Positions 61,096 to 64,000 of a stretch of DNA of 64,000 nt are shown here, piece after piece. Source of the stretch: Shinella curvata (lineage in GTDB: Bacteria; Pseudomonadota; Alphaproteobacteria; Rhizobiales; Rhizobiaceae); contig NZ_JALJCJ010000001.1 of the NCBI RefSeq assembly GCF_022899935.1, positions 518,053-582,052 on the forward strand, read 5' to 3'. A program made the translations under genes and the position numbers. The stretch's first letter is position 1, and each line of letters opens with the position of its first letter. The notes beneath the pieces are model-generated. The model searched no databases. It was not told the DNA's origin and worked only from the letters and a program-made list of their open reading frames with translations.

Positions 61096-62445
61096 TCAAA
61101 CAGCGACGGAATGCCGGCCGCGACCGCTTGCCAGATGCGCGTCGAACACCGCAGCGACGGTACGGGCAAAAGGCCGGCCCGCCAGCGTCAACCGGAAGCA
61201 ATCGCCTTCAATACGGCAGAGACCGTCTTTGTCGGACGCGGCAAACACCTTCGCCTCGCCTCCGATGACGCCGGCGAATGACGGGAACCGACCGGTAACA
61301 TCCGCAAAGGAAAAGCCGAAATCGCACATGACGCGCTCAATGACATAGGCGCGGGCGCGGTCCTCGTCGGTCAGGGCATAGCCCCGCACCGCGGCAAGAC
61401 CGCCCTCCTCCGCCCGGCGCAGATATTCGCCCGTCGCCGGCATGTTCTGGATGTAGCCCTGCGGCAGCTGGCCGATCGCCGAAGCGCCGAGCCCGATGAG
61501 GGCATCGGCCTGGTCATCCGTATAGCCCTGGAAATTACGGCGCAGCGTGCCGTTGCGCGCGGCAAGCGCCAGGCGGTCGGCGGGTAAAGCGAAATGGTCG
61601 ATGCCGACGGCCTCATACCCTGCCGCAACCAGCATCTCCCCCGCCATCCGCATCTGCTCGAACCGCGCGAGAATACCCGGCAAGGCCGCCTCATCGATCA
61701 TCGTCTGGTGTTTCTTCATCCAGGGCACATGGGCGTAGCCAAACAGGGCGATGCGATCCGGCGCCAGCGAGATGACGGCGCGCACGGTTTCGGCGAGCGT
61801 CTCCATCGTCTGGAACGGCAGCCCATAGAGAATGTCGCAGTTGACCGAACGCACGCCCCGCGCCCGTGCAGCCTCCACCACGCCCCGCGTCTGCTCGAAG
61901 GTCTGGATGCGGTTGATCGCCTTCTGCACCCTGGGATCGAAATCCTGGATGCCAAGGCTGGCGCGCGTCATGCCGATCCCGGCGAGCGCGTCATGCCTTT
62001 CGTCATCGAGATCGTTCGGATCCATCTCGACGGAAATCTCGGCATCGCCGGCAAAGCTGAAATTCGTCTCGAGACAGGTTTTCAGCGCCCGCATGTCATC
62101 CGGCCGCAAGAGCGTCGGGGAGCCGCCGCCGAAATGCAACGCGGTGACGGGGGCGGCGCGGTCGACACGCGCGCCGATGGCCGTGATCTCCGCATAAAGT
62201 CCCTTGAGATAGGCCTCGACCGGCTCGTAGCGCAGCGTCTGCTTGGTATGGCAGGCACAGAACCAGCAGAGCCGGTCGCAATAGGGGATATGCGCGTAGA
62301 GCGAGAGGCGATTCGCTGCGGTCAGACCCGAAAGCCAGTCCGCATAGACTTCCGATCCGATACTTTCGTTGAAATGCGGCGCGGTCGGATAGCTTGTATA
62401 GCGCGGAACCGGCGATGAAAGGCGTTCGACGAGGGCATCCTGCAT
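61096..62445 (-). CDS. hemN: Oxygen-independent coproporphyrinogen III dehydrogenase HemN
   Basis: A 449-residue radical SAM enzyme that decarboxylates coproporphyrinogen III to protoporphyrinogen IX without O2. The cluster motif CX3CX2CXC is at Cys56, Cys60, Cys63 and Cys65 (YCDRLCWFCAC). GGGSPTLL and the HemN C-terminal domain follow. ATG at 62445 has AGGAGA five bases upstream. A perfect FNR/FixK box 51 bases upstream indicates induction at low O2. It is divergent from fnrN. Confidence 0.96.
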   Translation of the reverse strand: MQDALVERLSSPVPRYTSYPTAPHFNESIGSEVYADWLSGLTAANRLSLYAHIPYCDRLCWFCACHTKQTLRYEPVEAYLKGLYAEITAIGARVDRAAPVTALHFGGGSPTLLRPDDMRALKTCLETNFSFAGDAEISVEMDPNDLDDERHDALAGIGMTRASLGIQDFDPRVQKAINRIQTFEQTRGVVEAARARGVRSVNCDILYGLPFQTMETLAETVRAVISLAPDRIALFGYAHVPWMKKHQTMIDEAALPGILARFEQMRMAGEMLVAAGYEAVGIDHFALPADRLALAARNGTLRRNFQGYTDDQADALIGLGASAIGQLPQGYIQNMPATGEYLRRAEEGGLAAVRGYALTDEDRARAYVIERVMCDFGFSFADVTGRFPSFAGVIGGEAKVFAASDKDGLCRIEGDCFRLTLAGRPFARTVAAVFDAHLASGRGRHSVAV

Positions 62446-62495
62446 GGGTCTCTCCTTGCTTGCGCAGGAAATAACCCGAAGAACCTGCTCGCCAT

Positions 62496-62509
62496 TTGAT
62501 TTTGATCAA
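62496..62509. promoter_or_regulatory. Perfect FNR/FixK box between hemN and fnrN
   Basis: TTGATTTTGATCAA matches TTGAT-N4-ATCAA exactly, 51 bases before hemN and 147 before fnrN. It can serve both genes. Confidence 0.93.
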
Positions 62510-62537
62510 GTGCAACCGAGAATGAGTGCGCTAGGAT

Positions 62538-62551
62538 TTGACAATAGTCAG
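62538..62551. promoter_or_regulatory. Weak second FNR-like site near fnrN
   Basis: TTGACAATAGTCAG has the TTGA and TCA arms of an anaerobox with three mismatches. Paired sites are known for autoregulated fnrN genes, so it may be a low-affinity repression site. Confidence 0.4.
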
Positions 62552-62655
62552 GAAGCGCTATTTTGCCGCTAGGCGGTACGCTTTATGTTCAGGTCTGCGT
62601 GCGGTAGCTCGGCATGATGATGCCGGCCAGCCGCCGGGCGAAAAGGAAAAGCGAT

Positions 62656-63381
62656 ATGGAAGTTCGCCGCCAAGATATCCATAATTCCGATATCCCGGTC
62701 GTCTGCCGTGCCTGCGAGGCACGCCACGGCGGCGTATGCGGCGCGCTAACGTCCGAGCAGCTGACCGAACTCAACAAGCACTCCTCCCGCCACCGGCTGG
62801 AAACGGGCTCCGAAGTTATCGGTCAGGGCGAAACGGTGGTGAACTATTCCAACATCATGCGCGGCGTGGTGAAGTTGACCAAGGTGATGGCGGACGGACG
62901 CCAGCAGATCGTCGGCCTGCAATTCGCACCCGATTTCCTCGGCCGTCCGTTCCTCACGGAAAGCGCCATCACCGCGGAAGCGGCGACCGACAGCGAAGTC
63001 TGCAACTTCCCACGCACAGTACTGGACCGGCTCGTCAAGAAGACGCCGGAACTGGAACATATGCTGCACCAGCAGGCGCTGAAGGAACTCGACGAGGCGC
63101 GTGACTGGATGCTCACCCTCGGCCGCAAGACGGCGCAGGAAAAGGTCGCAAGCTTCCTCTATCTTATCGCCACCCATATCGACCCTGAAAGCGTCGACAT
63201 GTCGGCCTTCGACCTGCCGCTCTCACGCGCCGATATTGCCGATTTCCTCGGATTGACCATCGAAACGGTCAGCCGCCAGTTCACCAAGCTGCGCAAGGAA
63301 AACGTCATCCGCATCGAGAACAACCGGCATGTCACCGTTCCCGACATGGACCGCCTGATGCGCTACGCCGGCAACGACTAG
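62656..63381 (+). CDS. fnrN: FNR-type oxygen-sensing regulator FnrN
   Basis: A 241-residue Crp-Fnr activator. The N-terminal cysteines C17, C20 and C28 (CX2CX7C) together with C116 can hold an oxygen-labile [4Fe-4S] cluster. The cNMP-like fold covers about 35-150. The recognition helix contains Glu203, Ser206 and Arg207 (ETVSR), which predicts binding to TTGAT-N4-ATCAA. The start at 62656 follows AAAAGGAAAA; an ATG at 62614 is also possible. It likely controls hemN, ccoNOQP, fixGHIS and itself. Confidence 0.95.
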   Translation: MEVRRQDIHNSDIPVVCRACEARHGGVCGALTSEQLTELNKHSSRHRLETGSEVIGQGETVVNYSNIMRGVVKLTKVMADGRQQIVGLQFAPDFLGRPFLTESAITAEAATDSEVCNFPRTVLDRLVKKTPELEHMLHQQALKELDEARDWMLTLGRKTAQEKVASFLYLIATHIDPESVDMSAFDLPLSRADIADFLGLTIETVSRQFTKLRKENVIRIENNRHVTVPDMDRLMRYAGND

Positions 63382-63387
63382 GCACGA

Positions 63388-63816
63388 TTAACGCGTGATC
63401 ACGATCTTCGTGTTGGACAGCCCGTTGCGGTTTGCCATCTGGAAGAAGGTCGCGGCATTGTTCGGGTGCAGGCGCACGCAGCCATGCGAGGCAGGACGGC
63501 CAAGGCGTTTCGTCTCGTAGGTCGCATGGACGGCATACCCGCCCTTGAAGAACACCGCGAAAGGCATCGGCGCATTGTTGTATTTGCGCGAACGGTGGTT
63601 GCGCGAGACCCATTTCGCCGACCAACTGCCCGTCGGCGTGCCGTAGCCCTTGCGGCCCGTCGAGACGCGCCACCGGTATTTCACCATACCGTTCTGAGTA
63701 ACGACCATGGTTTGCGAAGAAAGGCTGACCTGGGCCACGAGATTGGCGGAAAGGGCAGCTTCGGTCTGGAATAAAACAAGAAGGAACGCGACAGCGGTCG
63801 CAAACAAGGTACGCAT
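63388..63816 (-). CDS. L,D-transpeptidase (YkuD domain)
   Basis: A 142-residue exported protein. The signal peptide ends near residue 24 (ALSA-N). The YkuD catalytic motif has His97 (VHATY) and Cys113 in SHGCVRLHP. Such enzymes form 3-3 cross-links in peptidoglycan or attach proteins to it. The start has AAGGGGAAGTC upstream. It converges with fnrN, leaving a 6-base gap. From 63817 to the window end I see no gene. Confidence 0.95.
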   Translation of the reverse strand: MRTLFATAVAFLLVLFQTEAALSANLVAQVSLSSQTMVVTQNGMVKYRWRVSTGRKGYGTPTGSWSAKWVSRNHRSRKYNNAPMPFAVFFKGGYAVHATYETKRLGRPASHGCVRLHPNNAATFFQMANRNGLSNTKIVITR

Positions 63817-64000
63817 GACTTCCCCTTAAAACGTTTCTGCATGGCTTGCACGCCATGTCTCACGACGAGACAGAATATAGACGTTTCAACCTTCCGCAAT
63901 ATTGGCGGATCAGCGAAAATAAAACGAAGTTAAGACGTAAAATTTTATTGATGTCCGGCAGCGACGTTCAAAGCAAAACCGCCAGAAGTGCTGCAAGCAG

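Overview
The window is a GC-rich chromosomal segment from an alphaproteobacterium, almost certainly a member of the Rhizobiaceae (Rhizobium, Agrobacterium, Ensifer or Shinella type; the genus cannot be decided from the sequence alone). The evidence is the complete very-long-chain fatty acid lipid A cluster (acpXL to lpxXL), fixNOQP and fixGHIS cbb3-oxidase operons with an FnrN-type regulator, a UvrB with long N- and C-terminal extensions, a CUT1 sugar operon, and a short palindromic repeat of the kind common in rhizobial genomes. No rRNA, tRNA, CRISPR array or insertion sequence was found.

Layout. 1-13 kb: a truncated aminoglycoside nucleotidyltransferase-like gene, an extensin-like lipoprotein, a chemoreceptor, a YciA thioesterase, a DUF1501/DUF1800 pair, a GGDEF-EAL protein, and an oxidoreductase facing a LysR regulator. 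13-20 kb: uvrB, then a strikingly AT-rich ATPase-DUF4435 gene (16.4-18.5 kb) that looks horizontally acquired and may be an anti-phage gene, followed by about 850 bases of structured DNA without a convincing gene. 20-27 kb: dusA, a gamma carbonic anhydrase, and a zinc regulon (zur-znuBC facing znuA, plus a COG0523 GTPase) with three Zur-type palindromes. 27-43 kb: a carbohydrate utilisation locus (GH43, aldo-keto reductase, Gfo/Idh, TIM-barrel isomerase, GH2, CUT1 ABC transporter) with a divergent LacI regulator, an MFS transporter and gnd.

43-55 kb: the microaerobic respiration region. fixGHIS and ccoNOQP are both on the minus strand but are separated by a plus-strand block (AraC regulator, SRPBCC, VOC, diguanylate cyclase). 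FNR/FixK-type boxes precede fixG and lie between ccoN and a divergent hemerythrin gene. 55-61 kb: the six-gene lipid A 27-hydroxyoctacosanoate operon, with one ketosynthase that has lost its catalytic residues. 61-64 kb: hemN and fnrN, divergent around a perfect anaerobox, then an L,D-transpeptidase.

The genes form three evident circuits: Zur controlling zinc import and a zinc-related GTPase; FnrN controlling the high-affinity oxidase, its assembly factors and anaerobic haem synthesis; and a LacI-controlled pathway in which oligosaccharides are imported and cut inside the cell. The best candidates for something new are the AT-rich ATPase-DUF4435 gene with its structured flank, the chain-length-factor-like ketosynthase, and the modular repeat-bearing tail of UvrB.
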